Below, piece after piece: positions 1 to 6,655 of a DNA stretch of 19,272 bases. The first letter of the stretch is position 1, and each line of letters begins with the position of its first letter. The notes beneath the pieces are model-generated. The model was not told where the DNA came from. It saw only the letters and a program-made list of their open reading frames with translations, and made no database searches. The translations under genes were made by a program, and so were the position numbers. The stretch is from Candidatus Brocadia sp. (GTDB taxonomy: Bacteria; Planctomycetota; Brocadiia; Brocadiales; Brocadiaceae), in NCBI GenBank assembly GCA_030837935.1, contig JAUQXU010000261.1, forward strand, positions 1-19,272, given 5' to 3'.

Positions 1-20
1 CAAAAAAAGACAGACCGAAA

Positions 21-413
21 ATGGAGCAGCAGCCCTTTGAGTCTCTCGTAAAGGATGCATTGGAAAATGAAGATCCGGGCAAGAGGGAGGATGCAATTAT
101 AGCCTTAGGAGAAAGCAAAGACAAAAAAGCGATTGAAGTCATCTCAAAGGCGCTGGCGAATGACCCCACGGAAGACGTGCGATTGAGTGCTATTGATGCA
201 TTGCTGGATATCGGCGATAAAAGCATTGTCGATCCCCTTTCCACAGCGCTCAAAGATCGGGATCCATGGGTGCGCGAAAGTGCGGTAGAGGCATTAGGTG
301 AAGTAGGTGGCGAGGCCGCTATTGAATTTATAAAAAACGCCCTCAACGACGAAGATGGTTCTGTCAGAGAACTCGCACAGGAAACATTAGAAGAACTCAA
401 CGCAAAGAAGTAG
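21..413 (+). CDS. HEAT-repeat (PBS-lyase type) protein, probably 5'-partial
   Basis: The protein consists almost entirely of about four tandem helical repeats of roughly 31 residues. Each has the pattern of a hydrophobic helix, an Asp-Pro or Asp-Xaa turn with a following V-R, then a second helix ending A-L-G-E/D. Examples are the segments around DPTEDVRLSAIDAL, DPWVRESAVEALGEV and DGSVRELAQETLEEL. Such repeats are protein-binding scaffolds and do not by themselves reveal a partner or reaction. There is no signal peptide or membrane segment. The reading frame stays open to the left edge of the window and the ATG at 21 lacks a clear Shine-Dalgarno sequence, so the true start may lie upstream and more repeats may be missing. 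The stop is TAG at 411-413. Function unknown. Confidence 0.8.
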   Translation: MEQQPFESLVKDALENEDPGKREDAIIALGESKDKKAIEVISKALANDPTEDVRLSAIDALLDIGDKSIVDPLSTALKDRDPWVRESAVEALGEVGGEAAIEFIKNALNDEDGSVRELAQETLEELNAKK

Positions 414-463
414 AACTTTTTATATTTTTACGTTGACATTTCCCGGGAATGTGTTTTAAATAG

Positions 464-488
464 TAAACGTTTAGAAAAATAAACGTTT
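464..488. promoter_or_regulatory. Pair of AAACGTTT palindromes (possible operator)
   Basis: Two copies of the self-complementary octamer AAACGTTT lie at 465-472 and 481-488, 16 bp apart centre to centre. The first is extended to TAAACGTTTA. A related AATAAACGTTTATT palindrome sits just upstream of the flippase gene (4251-4264), and ATAAACGTT recurs at about 9754. The spacing fits two regulator dimers on nearby faces of the helix. The owner of the site is unknown; the winged-helix regulator encoded next is the obvious candidate. Confidence 0.4.
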
Positions 489-505
489 GCCATTGTAAAC
501 AACAA

Positions 506-569
506 TCTCTCACATCACCCAATTGAGAGACCCCCGTTCCTCCCGTAGAAAATAAAACTGCGGGAGGAA
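506..569 (+). promoter_or_regulatory. Two consecutive leader hairpins, the second hiding a GGGAGGAA sequence
   Basis: Hairpin 1 pairs TCTCTCA (506-512) with TGAGAGA (524-530). Hairpin 2 pairs TTCCTCCCG (537-545) with CGGGAGGAA (561-569), a perfect 9-bp stem with a 15-nt loop. Neither is followed by a T-run, so these do not look like intrinsic terminators. The right arm of hairpin 2 is a strong Shine-Dalgarno-like sequence 10-12 nt before the ATG at 580, so the hairpin could occlude ribosome binding. The pairing is seen directly; the regulatory role is inferred. Confidence 0.4.
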
Positions 570-579
570 TTCATAAAAC

Positions 580-708
580 ATGAATAGAATCACAGCTTGT
601 TGGTTTATCACTCACACGCGACCCCGGCATAAAAAACATTTGTCCCGTTTTAAAAGAAAGGCGTACCGGTTCATTCCTTTTGCCTATCAATGCTATGCTG
701 CAGAATAA
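580..708 (+). CDS. Possible 42-residue basic leader peptide
   Basis: An ATG at 580 follows a GGGAGGAA sequence and opens a 42-codon frame ending TAA at 706-708. The product is rich in Arg, Lys and His and has no recognisable family. It lies in the 350-base gap between the HEAT-repeat gene and the winged-helix regulator, downstream of two hairpins. The spacing from Shine-Dalgarno to ATG is long (about 10-12 nt). It could be a regulatory leader peptide for the regulator gene, or simply a chance ORF. I do not recognise it, and its existence as a gene is uncertain. Confidence 0.2.
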   Translation: MNRITACWFITHTRPRHKKHLSRFKRKAYRFIPFAYQCYAAE

Positions 709-765
709 ACTTGAGCCAACGTACGCAGCACCATAACATTCTTTCAGCGCTTACGATAATAATGT

Positions 766-1335
766 ATGTCTAACCAGGAAGAAATTACTCAATACAACAT
801 ACTTCAATCGATTGAAAACGGAGAGCATATCTCCCAACGGCAACTCTCTCTGCAATTGGGCATTAATGTAGCCTCTATAAATTTTGCATTGAAAAAACTG
901 ACAAAGAGGGGTTTGGTAAAAATGTTGGGTGTCAATCCCCGAAGAATACGGTATATTCTGACTCCCAAAGGAATTGCCGAAAGAACTCAAATTGCCTATA
1001 AATTTTTTGACAGGAATTTTCATTTCTATAAAGCTGTCAAAAAAGATGTTGAAAATAAGATAGAGAGCATCCCTTTTTATGGTAAAAATTCTGTTGCTAT
1101 CTATGGTGTAACAGACCTCATGGAGATGGCCTATCTTGTCATACAGGATAAGGAATTAGATCTGGTTGCGATTATTGACAACGAAAAAAAAATCAGAATA
1201 TTTGGTTATCATGTAATAGGTATCGAAGAAATAAAGAAATACACCCCAGACTTCCTTCTATTAACAAAGGAATTGGATGCATATACGACAAAACAAATAC
1301 CCGATTCCATAAAAATTGTTGATATCAGAATTTAG
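766..1335 (+). CDS. Winged-helix (MarR-like, EPS-associated type) transcriptional regulator with C-terminal nucleotide-binding-like domain
   Basis: Residues about 8-70 form a winged helix: the helix-turn-helix is around residues 23-52 (SQRQLSLQLGINVASINFAL, then KKLTKRGLVK) and the wing around 55-68 (NPRRIRYILTPKG). This matches the short MarR-like regulators found beside exopolysaccharide clusters. Residues about 105-189 form a second alpha/beta domain (YGKNSVAIYGVTDL, then LDLVAIIDNE, then DFLLL) resembling a small Rossmann-like or CoA-binding fold, which may sense a nucleotide or sugar-nucleotide. No membrane segment is visible. The flippase-sulfotransferase operon lies 3 kb downstream and carries a palindrome like those upstream of this gene, so it is a plausible target. 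The ATG at 766 has a weak Shine-Dalgarno. The DNA-binding call is firm; the EPS link and ligand are inference. Confidence 0.75.
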   Translation: MSNQEEITQYNILQSIENGEHISQRQLSLQLGINVASINFALKKLTKRGLVKMLGVNPRRIRYILTPKGIAERTQIAYKFFDRNFHFYKAVKKDVENKIESIPFYGKNSVAIYGVTDLMEMAYLVIQDKELDLVAIIDNEKKIRIFGYHVIGIEEIKKYTPDFLLLTKELDAYTTKQIPDSIKIVDIRI

Positions 1336-1419
1336 GCAACAATTTTCTATACACATTTCATCTCTACGGGGCTATTTTTCAAAAAACTAACGTGTTACAG
1401 AAAATCTTTTTCAGCCAGC

Positions 1420-1458
1420 AAACAAAAAGCCCCAATATCCTTTTACCGATATTGGGGC
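1420..1458 (-). terminator. Intrinsic terminator of the cold-shock gene
   Basis: A perfect 11-bp stem, GCCCCAATATC (1429-1439) with GATATTGGGGC (1448-1458), has an 8-nt loop. Read on the minus strand it is followed by a T-run (TTTTTGTTT, complement of 1420-1428). It lies about 110 bases beyond the stop of the minus-strand csp gene. The T-run is on the minus-strand side only, so it serves that strand best, although the stem could also slow transcription coming from the regulator gene. Confidence 0.8.
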
Positions 1459-1570
1459 GGTCATGTCGCAATAATAACGATACGTTAAATGACTACTCCA
1501 TATTTTTATACACCATAAACTCTTGCAATTGATTATCCTTTAAAATATAAGAGAGCGCTTTTTAATAAAC

Positions 1571-1771
1571 TTATAATTTGACGACGTTTGTGGCTTTGTA
1601 GCCCTTCTGGTCCTTTATGACCTCGAACTCGACCTTATCTCCCTCTGCAAGGGTTCTAAACCCCTCACCCTGGATTGAGGTTTGATGTACAAAAACATCC
1701 TGACCGTTATCCTGGGAGATAAAACCAAATCCTTTCTTGTCATTGAACCACTTTACGGTTCCAGTTGCCAT
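1571..1771 (-). CDS. Cold-shock domain protein (CspA family)
   Basis: A 66-residue single cold-shock domain, a small five-stranded beta barrel that binds single-stranded RNA or DNA and melts RNA structure. The start MATGTVKWFN is typical. RNP1 (KGFGFI, residues 13-18) and RNP2 (VFVHQ, residues 26-30) are intact, and the length is full for the family. An upstream in-frame GTG at 1792 would add seven residues, but it falls inside the Shine-Dalgarno region (GAGGGGGTGAT), so the ATG at 1771 is preferred. The gene stands alone on the minus strand. Its leader contains a strong hairpin with a T-run, and a terminator lies downstream. Whether it responds to cold cannot be read from sequence, since many family members are constitutive. 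Confidence 0.95.
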   Translation of the reverse strand: MATGTVKWFNDKKGFGFISQDNGQDVFVHQTSIQGEGFRTLAEGDKVEFEVIKDQKGYKATNVVKL

Positions 1772-1810
1772 TCTTAAATCACCCCCTCTCACATGAAAAA
1801 AAATAAAACC

Positions 1811-1845
1811 AAAAAAAGCTACGAGGTTGTAAACCTTGTAGCTTT
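1811..1845 (-). terminator. Terminator-like hairpin in or just before the csp leader
   Basis: A 14-bp stem (1815-1828 with 1832-1845, one G-T wobble) closes a 3-nt loop. On the minus strand it is followed immediately by seven Ts, then TTTTATTTTTTTT, before the csp Shine-Dalgarno. It therefore has full intrinsic-terminator form 40-75 bases upstream of the csp start. Just beyond it on the minus strand lies a -10-like TATAGT. It could end transcription from the DUF3326 side, or act as an attenuator or 5' hairpin in the csp leader. Confidence 0.65.
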
Positions 1846-1983
1846 ACTATAACACCAATATGTAATACGACTTTAACATACAATGAAACAACATTGTCTT
1901 AAAATATCAAACATTGTGTAACAAAGCAAATAAAAAATTTATTTATTCTTATCTGTTTTGATTTCTTTCAAAGTATTTAACTC

Positions 1984-2011
1984 TTTCCCTTTCCCTTTCC
2001 CTTTCCCTTTC
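1984..2011. repeat. TTTCCC hexanucleotide microsatellite
   Basis: Four full tandem copies of TTTCCC plus a partial fifth unit (TTTC) run from 1984 to 2011, in non-coding DNA between the csp gene and a transposase remnant. Such tracts are prone to slippage. No gene or promoter is visibly tuned by it. Confidence 0.85.
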
Positions 2012-2031
2012 AATATCTTATACGTCGCTGA

Positions 2032-2205
2032 TTACGCAAAAAACAGGGTATTCTCAAACCAGGCGACCAGCCGCTTGATGAAACTGATGAAGCAATCGAG
2101 ATAATCGACGTATCTGAATACAAACCAAGACGCATCCCCTCAAAATAATGGCGCGATTGCATCAAGAAAATCTATGAGGTCGATCCTCTGTGCTGTACAA
2201 ACTGA
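2032..2205 (+). pseudogene. Remnant of a Y2/IS91-like transposase C-terminus
   Basis: Frame 1 translates to a run ending in IPSK-stop-WRDCIKKIYEVDPLCC. This closely matches the conserved tail of IS91/IS801-type transposases, in which WRxxIxKxYEVDPLxCPxC precedes a Cys-rich end. An in-frame TAA (2146-2148) replaces the residue usually found between SK and W, another TGA (2029-2031) lies upstream, and the frame stops (TGA 2203-2205) where the CPxC motif should be. Only the last roughly 55 codons survive and no catalytic tyrosine region is present, so this is a dead fragment. Bases 2206-2369 up to the DUF3326 stop show nothing I can identify. The family call comes from motif memory, not a search. 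Confidence 0.6.
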
Positions 2206-2369
2206 CCCCCCGCTCCTGGATTGGGTACAGGGGGGCTCGTGGTGTACGAGATTGTGTCGCTTTGCCGTAACAATTGTTACGACTGCACCTACCTGCAAAC
2301 CCGCATAAAGAATCTGTGGCTCCGAATGTGCTTGATTGGTCTGAACCCCGGCCTCGATAAACTTGCAGG

Positions 2370-3416
2370 TTATTTGATGGTTAACTTTTTTACGGGTCTT
2401 CTTAATTCCCGTGGGTCAATACCTTCTTTCATCGCGGCAAGAATCCCGCCGACCTCCCAGTAATTTTCTGCCATGATAACGTTCTTCATCTTTAATGCCT
2501 CCGGCGTAGCCTTCATCACGGTGGTGTTCTCTTTCACGGCAATGATAGGTATTTTCCACTTTTGCGCAGCCAGCGCGGGAATTCCTCCCATGCAGGTGTG
2601 GGGAAGGACGACTGCATTGACGTCTGCAACACGTACGTCGCCGCCCCAGGCAACCAGCCTTGGCGCCCTGTCAAGTCCCTGTAAAACGCATCCAAGATAA
2701 GCCGGGCCGATGGCTTCTGCAGCGGCCCGTGGGTCAACCGTCCCGCTGTGTGTCTCCTTGTAAATCTCGTATTTGCTCAAAAGCGGCGCATGCGCGGCGG
2801 GTATGCCAAAGGTGGCGGTGGCAAGATGCGAAATAATAGCCTCTGCGCCTCCGTAAGGGTTTGCCCCCTTTCCTGCAAAATACGCCTTCAAATCCCGTAT
2901 ATGTATCTGTATAGCGAGAGAAATTGCAAGCGCCTGCGCACCCTTTTTAATTGCGCTTCTGCACGCGTCGATAAGCGCATCTTCATGGGCAACCTCACCG
3001 ACGAAAGAATTGCTTCTTGTTTTAATCGCCCTTGTTTGTACCTCTTTTTTTGTCTTTAGCAGACAGACGACCTCTACTCCGCCAACCGTTCGTAATGCAT
3101 TAACGGTATTGACGGCCAGGTTATATCCATCTTCCTCTATGCCCTTATCCAGGACAACCCCGATCCGGTTTCTCTCCACCTCCTTTAATTCGACTTCGCC
3201 TTTAAAAAACATATCCAGGGCGTATCCCTCGACGTAGAGGACGTTCTTTCTTGCAAGGTTCAGCACAACCCCATTTACCACGTTCGGATGGGAAATTACC
3301 TTGTCGGCAATCGCTGCAATTACATTGGTTGCGGGCGTTGCATCTCCAACGTATCCGCCAATATCTGCTTTTACGCCCGTTGGAATAATATGGGCGACAA
3401 CAAATTGATTAGCCAT
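2370..3416 (-). CDS. DUF3326 family protein
   Basis: A 348-residue cytosolic-looking protein without signal peptide or membrane segments. It starts MANQFVVAHIIPTG and has Gly-rich segments typical of DUF3326 (VKADIGGYVGDATPATN, GANPYGGAEAIISH, THSGTVDPRAAAEAIG, AWGGDVRVADVNAVVLPHT). The family is full length here, but its biochemical role is not established to my knowledge. A longer frame begins at 3500, but the ATG at 3416 is preferred because GGGAGG lies 10 bases before it and the product begins with the usual family start. Its start overlaps the 3' end of the preceding small gene by 8 bases, so the two are probably co-transcribed and translationally coupled. No obvious terminator follows; the terminator-like hairpin at 1811-1845 may end the message. 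Confidence 0.85.
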   Translation of the reverse strand: MANQFVVAHIIPTGVKADIGGYVGDATPATNVIAAIADKVISHPNVVNGVVLNLARKNVLYVEGYALDMFFKGEVELKEVERNRIGVVLDKGIEEDGYNLAVNTVNALRTVGGVEVVCLLKTKKEVQTRAIKTRSNSFVGEVAHEDALIDACRSAIKKGAQALAISLAIQIHIRDLKAYFAGKGANPYGGAEAIISHLATATFGIPAAHAPLLSKYEIYKETHSGTVDPRAAAEAIGPAYLGCVLQGLDRAPRLVAWGGDVRVADVNAVVLPHTCMGGIPALAAQKWKIPIIAVKENTTVMKATPEALKMKNVIMAENYWEVGGILAAMKEGIDPRELRRPVKKLTIK

Positions 3417-3630
3417 GTGAGCGTTTCCTCCCATCCTTTTTAGTTTTTTGCGATGTGTCGTCCACCTTGATCGAGACGTCCACAACCAAAGTAGCGCCAC
3501 TCGCCCCTATGATTGCAAACCGCAGCACTTCTCCTTCCAGGGTATCATTAAAATATTTCTGGATATATTCAAGCAGTTGCTCACTGCCGACCTTGGCCCT
3601 GCCGATTTTAATCCTTTTCGAAATGATCAT
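3409..3630 (-). CDS. Small hypothetical protein coupled to DUF3326
   Basis: A 73-residue frame starting MIISKRIKIG and ending in a very basic tail (KTKKDGRKRSHG). Residues 15-57 look folded, with a helix (EQLLEYIQKYFND) followed by hydrophobic strands (LRFAIIGASGATLVVDVSI). The ATG at 3630 follows an AAAGGACGG Shine-Dalgarno-like sequence. The frame extends upstream to 3690, but that part lacks a ribosome-binding site and looks unlike protein. The 8-base overlap with the DUF3326 start supports a real gene in a two-gene operon. I do not recognise the family. Confidence 0.6.
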   Translation of the reverse strand: MIISKRIKIGRAKVGSEQLLEYIQKYFNDTLEGEVLRFAIIGASGATLVVDVSIKVDDTSQKTKKDGRKRSHG

Positions 3631-3702
3631 ACATACCGCCGTCCTTTTAAAAAAACGAGAAACGTAAACAAAAGGGGTCGAAAAAAACAAATGGGGTTAT
3701 GT

Positions 3703-3948
3703 TTACAAATCAGTCTTAACTCTTTTGATAATCTGAGAAAGATGCTTGCCGCCTTTCAATTTTTCTCATAATCGTTTTCTCCCCAGGCGCACAATACTAC
3801 AGTCTACCCGTATCATTTCTCCAATCTCGGTTCCGCTTGGTCCATCAATCCGATATAACAAATCCATAGCTATTTGCCTTATTATACCTCGTTTCTTTTT
3901 TATTTCATCACAGTTTTGTCCGGTTAAGTAATTTCTAATGAGCACCAT
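3703..3948 (-). pseudogene. C-terminal remnant of a RAYT / IS200-like transposase
   Basis: The frame starting at 3948 encodes a C-terminal DnaA-like helix-turn-helix of REP-associated tyrosine transposases. It reads LTGQNCDEIKKKRGIIRQIA, then MDLLYRIDGPSGTEIGEMI, then VDCSIVRLGRKRL, where intact members read roughly GTEIGxxxGVDYSTVSxGRKRLREK. The frame stops at TGA (3766-3768) exactly where an Arg codon (CGA) is expected. It then continues in the same frame as EKLKGGKHLSQIIKRVKTDL to TAA at 3703-3705. The N-terminal catalytic HUH/Tyr domain is missing: upstream sequence in this frame is unrelated and another small ORF overlaps. So this is a truncated copy with a nonsense mutation. The family call is by pattern, not search. 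Confidence 0.6.
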
Positions 3949-4067
3949 TGTTGTTCTAAATAGATTTCATGCGATTTCTTAAGGCATATCTCCTCTTTAG
4001 ACGATAGCTTCTGTTTTTTGTGGTCTTTAAGCACGCCTTCGGCTATTTTAAGGGTAAACTTTTTCAT
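3924..4067 (-). CDS. Small 47-residue ORF with good ribosome-binding site
   Basis: ATG at 4067 follows GGAGGGTATAAATT, a strong Shine-Dalgarno at ideal spacing. The frame runs 47 codons to TAA (3924-3926). The product begins MKKFTLKIAEGVLKDHKKQK and is Lys/Glu-rich and probably helical, with no membrane segment and no family I recognise. Its 3' end overlaps the RAYT remnant by 25 bases in another frame. It may therefore be the surviving 5' part of a gene cut by that insertion, with the last roughly ten codons derived from the transposase DNA. Real translation is plausible, function unknown. Confidence 0.4.
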   Translation of the reverse strand: MKKFTLKIAEGVLKDHKKQKLSSKEEICLKKSHEIYLEQQWCSLEIT

Positions 4068-4163
4068 AATTTATACCCTCCGTTAATTGGTTTTTGTTAA
4101 AAGCTCATGTCGTACTTAGTTATAAAAACACATCAAAATTGAACAATAAAGACAAAGATTAAA

Positions 4164-4204
4164 TTTCCTTGAATGACTTGAAATTACTGATAGAATCAAG
4201 GAAA
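4164..4204. repeat. 9-bp inverted repeat in the flippase upstream region
   Basis: TTTCCTTGA (4164-4172) is the perfect inverse of TCAAGGAAA (4196-4204), with a 23-nt spacer. It lies in the 207-base gap (4068-4274) between divergent units: the small minus-strand ORF and the plus-strand flippase operon. It could be an operator or a relic of an element end. Apart from this and the palindrome at 4251-4264, I see nothing else in the gap. Confidence 0.4.
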
Positions 4205-4250
4205 ATCAAAATACGTAAAAACACTTAAAAAGGACTCAAAACAGCCCAGA

Positions 4251-4264
4251 AATAAACGTTTATT
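4251..4264. promoter_or_regulatory. AATAAACGTTTATT palindrome before the flippase operon
   Basis: A perfect 14-bp palindrome ends 10 bases before the first possible start codon of the flippase gene. Its core AAACGTTT is the same as the paired octamers upstream of the winged-helix regulator (465-472, 481-488). Being so close to the start, it would overlap the transcription start or leader and would suit repression. Binding by the regulator encoded at 766-1335 is a hypothesis. Confidence 0.45.
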
Positions 4265-4274
4265 ATTTAAAACA

Positions 4275-5675
4275 ATGAACTCCTGTATCTTCCAGATTCA
4301 GATTATGAATACTTCTGCCAAAGTAAGCTGCTCTATAAAATCCTTATATCAAATCCTTTTCAAATTTGCCGGCATGAAAGGTAGTATTGCCAGGGGTGCA
4401 TCAGGTACTTTTGGGCTCAGAATTGTTTCTACCGGGTTATCATTTATTATAGGATTATTGCTCGCCCGATTGCTGGGCACGACAGGTTACGGCGCTTACG
4501 CTTATGCCATGACCTGGGTAAGTTTACTTGCAGTTCCTGGAGCATTGGGACTGGACAAACTGCTTGTTCGGGAAGTTGTCATATACGAAACCAAATCTGA
4601 ATGGCGTTTAATGAGAGGTCTCTTGCGTTGGTCTAATCAGGTGGTGCTTATCGTTTCATCCGTATTGGCTTTATTGGTTGCTTTAATCAGTTGCTTTTTA
4701 ATGAGTTGCCGGGATTCGTTGGTCTTAATCTCCCTTTTGGTAGCCCTGGCCTCACTTCCCCTCGTCACACTTATCAGACTAAGGCAGGCAGTATTAAGAG
4801 GGCTTAACAAGGTAATAGCCGGACAAATGCCGGAAATGCTCATTCAGCCAATCCTTTTTATTTGTTTTATTGGTGCTGCATACGTGTTCTTTGGAAGGAG
4901 TTTAACTGCACCCTGGACATTGGGAATAAACATTGCAGCTACAGGAATTGCCTTCTTTGTAGGAGCGATGGTGTTGCTTAAATCCCTTCCACAACCTATC
5001 AGAGAAGCATACCCTTCCTATAAAATACGAGAATGGATACAAAGTGCTTTACCTTTAATGTTACTCACAGGTATACAGATAATCAATGCCAGGATGGATA
5101 TAATTATGCTCGGAGCGATAAAGGGACCAAAAGAGGCGGGTATTTATTCAGTAGCCAATCGCGGGGCTGAATTTATTACCTTTATTTTGCTGGCTGTCAA
5201 TACTTCGCTTGCACCCACCGTAGCAAGTCTCTTTGCAGCAAAAGACATGAAGAATTTACAGGACGTCGTTACAAAGAGCGCCCGTCTAATTCTGTTATTT
5301 TCTCTGCCCATCGGTCTCGTCCTTATAGTATTTGGTCACTGGTTTCTGCTCCTTTTTGGAGAGGCCTTCACACAAGGCAGAACAACTCTTGTAATTTTAT
5401 CCGTGGGCCAACTTGCCAATGCCTCCATGGGTTCCGTAAGTCTATTGCTCATTATGGCCAGACATGAACGTAACGCAGCCGTTGGTATGGGAATCAGTGC
5501 GGTGTTGAAAATTATTATGAATGCCATATTAATCCCTAAATGGAGTATGACAGGAGCAGCAACTGCTACAGCAAGCAGCATGATTATCTGTAATATTTTG
5601 TTGGCCGTATTGGTATATAAAATGATTGGAATCCATTCCACTGCACTAGGGATAGTTAAGCTACGGAGAAAATGA
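4275..5675 (+). CDS. Polysaccharide/oligosaccharide flippase (Wzx-like, MOP superfamily)
   Basis: A 466-residue membrane protein with about 12-14 hydrophobic helices. It would flip a lipid-linked oligosaccharide across the cytoplasmic membrane. The N-terminal segment ARGASGTFGLRIVSTGLSF, then LLARLLGTTGYGAYAYAMTW, is typical of Wzx/RfbX-like transporters. The conserved middle (ARMDIIMLGAIKGPKEAGIY, then SVANRGAEFI) and the C-terminal helices are intact, so it is full length. The start is uncertain: ATGs at 4275, 4305 and 4374 all lack a good Shine-Dalgarno, and family alignment would fit the ATG at 4374 with only a short N-terminus. The last 4 bases overlap the sulfotransferase start (ATGA), showing co-transcription. 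The neighbours imply export of a sulfated glycan. The actual substrate cannot be told. Confidence 0.88.
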   Translation: MNSCIFQIQIMNTSAKVSCSIKSLYQILFKFAGMKGSIARGASGTFGLRIVSTGLSFIIGLLLARLLGTTGYGAYAYAMTWVSLLAVPGALGLDKLLVREVVIYETKSEWRLMRGLLRWSNQVVLIVSSVLALLVALISCFLMSCRDSLVLISLLVALASLPLVTLIRLRQAVLRGLNKVIAGQMPEMLIQPILFICFIGAAYVFFGRSLTAPWTLGINIAATGIAFFVGAMVLLKSLPQPIREAYPSYKIREWIQSALPLMLLTGIQIINARMDIIMLGAIKGPKEAGIYSVANRGAEFITFILLAVNTSLAPTVASLFAAKDMKNLQDVVTKSARLILLFSLPIGLVLIVFGHWFLLLFGEAFTQGRTTLVILSVGQLANASMGSVSLLLIMARHERNAAVGMGISAVLKIIMNAILIPKWSMTGAATATASSMIICNILLAVLVYKMIGIHSTALGIVKLRRK

Positions 5676-6607
5676 TGATAAAACCTGTGTTCTTTATCGT
5701 GGGTGCGCCAAAGTGCGGCACTACCGCAATGCAAGAATATCTGAGGCAACATCCTGACATCTTTATGCCGTCTTTTAAAGAAAGCCATCATTTTGCCAAC
5801 GATTTATTAAAACCGGATGATCCCTTTCTTGACAGAGAAAAATATCTCTCTTTCTTTGCAGAGGCAGGTGAGAAGAAGGTTGCGGGGGAAGCTTCGGTTT
5901 ACTATTTGTTCTCAAAGAATGCGCCATTAAACATAAAGGCATTCTGTCCGGACGCTAAAATTATTATCATGCTAAGGAACCCTGTGGATTTTCTCTATTC
6001 GCGTTATTCTCAACTTATTTATAATGGCGATGAGGATATTTTAGATTTTGAAGCATCTCTTGCTGCAGAAGAGAAAAGAAGGAATGGCGAGCTGATTCCT
6101 AAGCACATACGAATCGGGAGGAAACTCCTCCACCATGAAGTTGTGAAATTCACAGAACAGGTAAAGAGATATTTTGATACCTTTGGCAGGAATAATGTTC
6201 ATGTAATAATTTATGATGACTTTAAAAGGGATACGAAAAAAGTATACCGGGAAACGCTCAGATTTCTGGATGTGGACGTCAGTTTTCAGCCGGATTTCAA
6301 AATTATTAATCCAAACAAACGTGTACGCAGCAAAACGCTTCAGCGCTTCTTAATAACACCTTCTTCGGCAATGCGTATGATTGGAAGGTTGCTCTTGCCT
6401 CGATCATTACGAGAAGCATTACTTAACAGGCTTAGAAAATTAAACACACAATATATTTCCCGACAGCCTATGTCTCCCGAATTGCGGAAGCGCTTGCAAG
6501 ACGAGTTTGCCCCGGAGGTAAAAAGTTTGAGCGAGCTGTTGGGGCGTGATTTGACTCACTGGAGTAAAGAGCAGCGAGGAGATACGTCAGGCGATATGGA
6601 AAACTGA
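5672..6607 (+). CDS. PAPS-dependent sulfotransferase
   Basis: A 311-residue cytosolic enzyme that would move sulfate from PAPS to a hydroxyl group, probably on a sugar. The 5'-phosphosulfate-binding loop GAPKCGTT is at residues 11-18, and the 3'-phosphate-binding segment LRNPVDFLYSRY is at 101-112, including the conserved Arg and Ser. EASVYYLF (73-80) and the C-terminal basic stretch are also typical, and the length is normal. It starts in a 4-base overlap with the flippase stop, with GGAG just before; ATG 5672 and ATG 5675 are equally usable. Its position after a flippase suggests it decorates the exported polysaccharide; the acceptor is unknown. Confidence 0.9.
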   Translation: MMIKPVFFIVGAPKCGTTAMQEYLRQHPDIFMPSFKESHHFANDLLKPDDPFLDREKYLSFFAEAGEKKVAGEASVYYLFSKNAPLNIKAFCPDAKIIIMLRNPVDFLYSRYSQLIYNGDEDILDFEASLAAEEKRRNGELIPKHIRIGRKLLHHEVVKFTEQVKRYFDTFGRNNVHVIIYDDFKRDTKKVYRETLRFLDVDVSFQPDFKIINPNKRVRSKTLQRFLITPSSAMRMIGRLLLPRSLREALLNRLRKLNTQYISRQPMSPELRKRLQDEFAPEVKSLSELLGRDLTHWSKEQRGDTSGDMEN

Positions 6608-6655
6608 AGTACTCCATAAAATAGTTCCTATGAATGTTATTTCAGCAAGAGACAA

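Noticed and set aside
1984..2011. TTTCCC tract as a possible CRISPR or phase-variation device
   Set aside because: Units are only 6 bp without spacers, and no gene start lies within reach for phase variation.
2221..2463. 80-codon plus-strand frame after the transposase remnant
   Set aside because: It overlaps the DUF3326 3' end antisense, has no family features and no ribosome-binding site.
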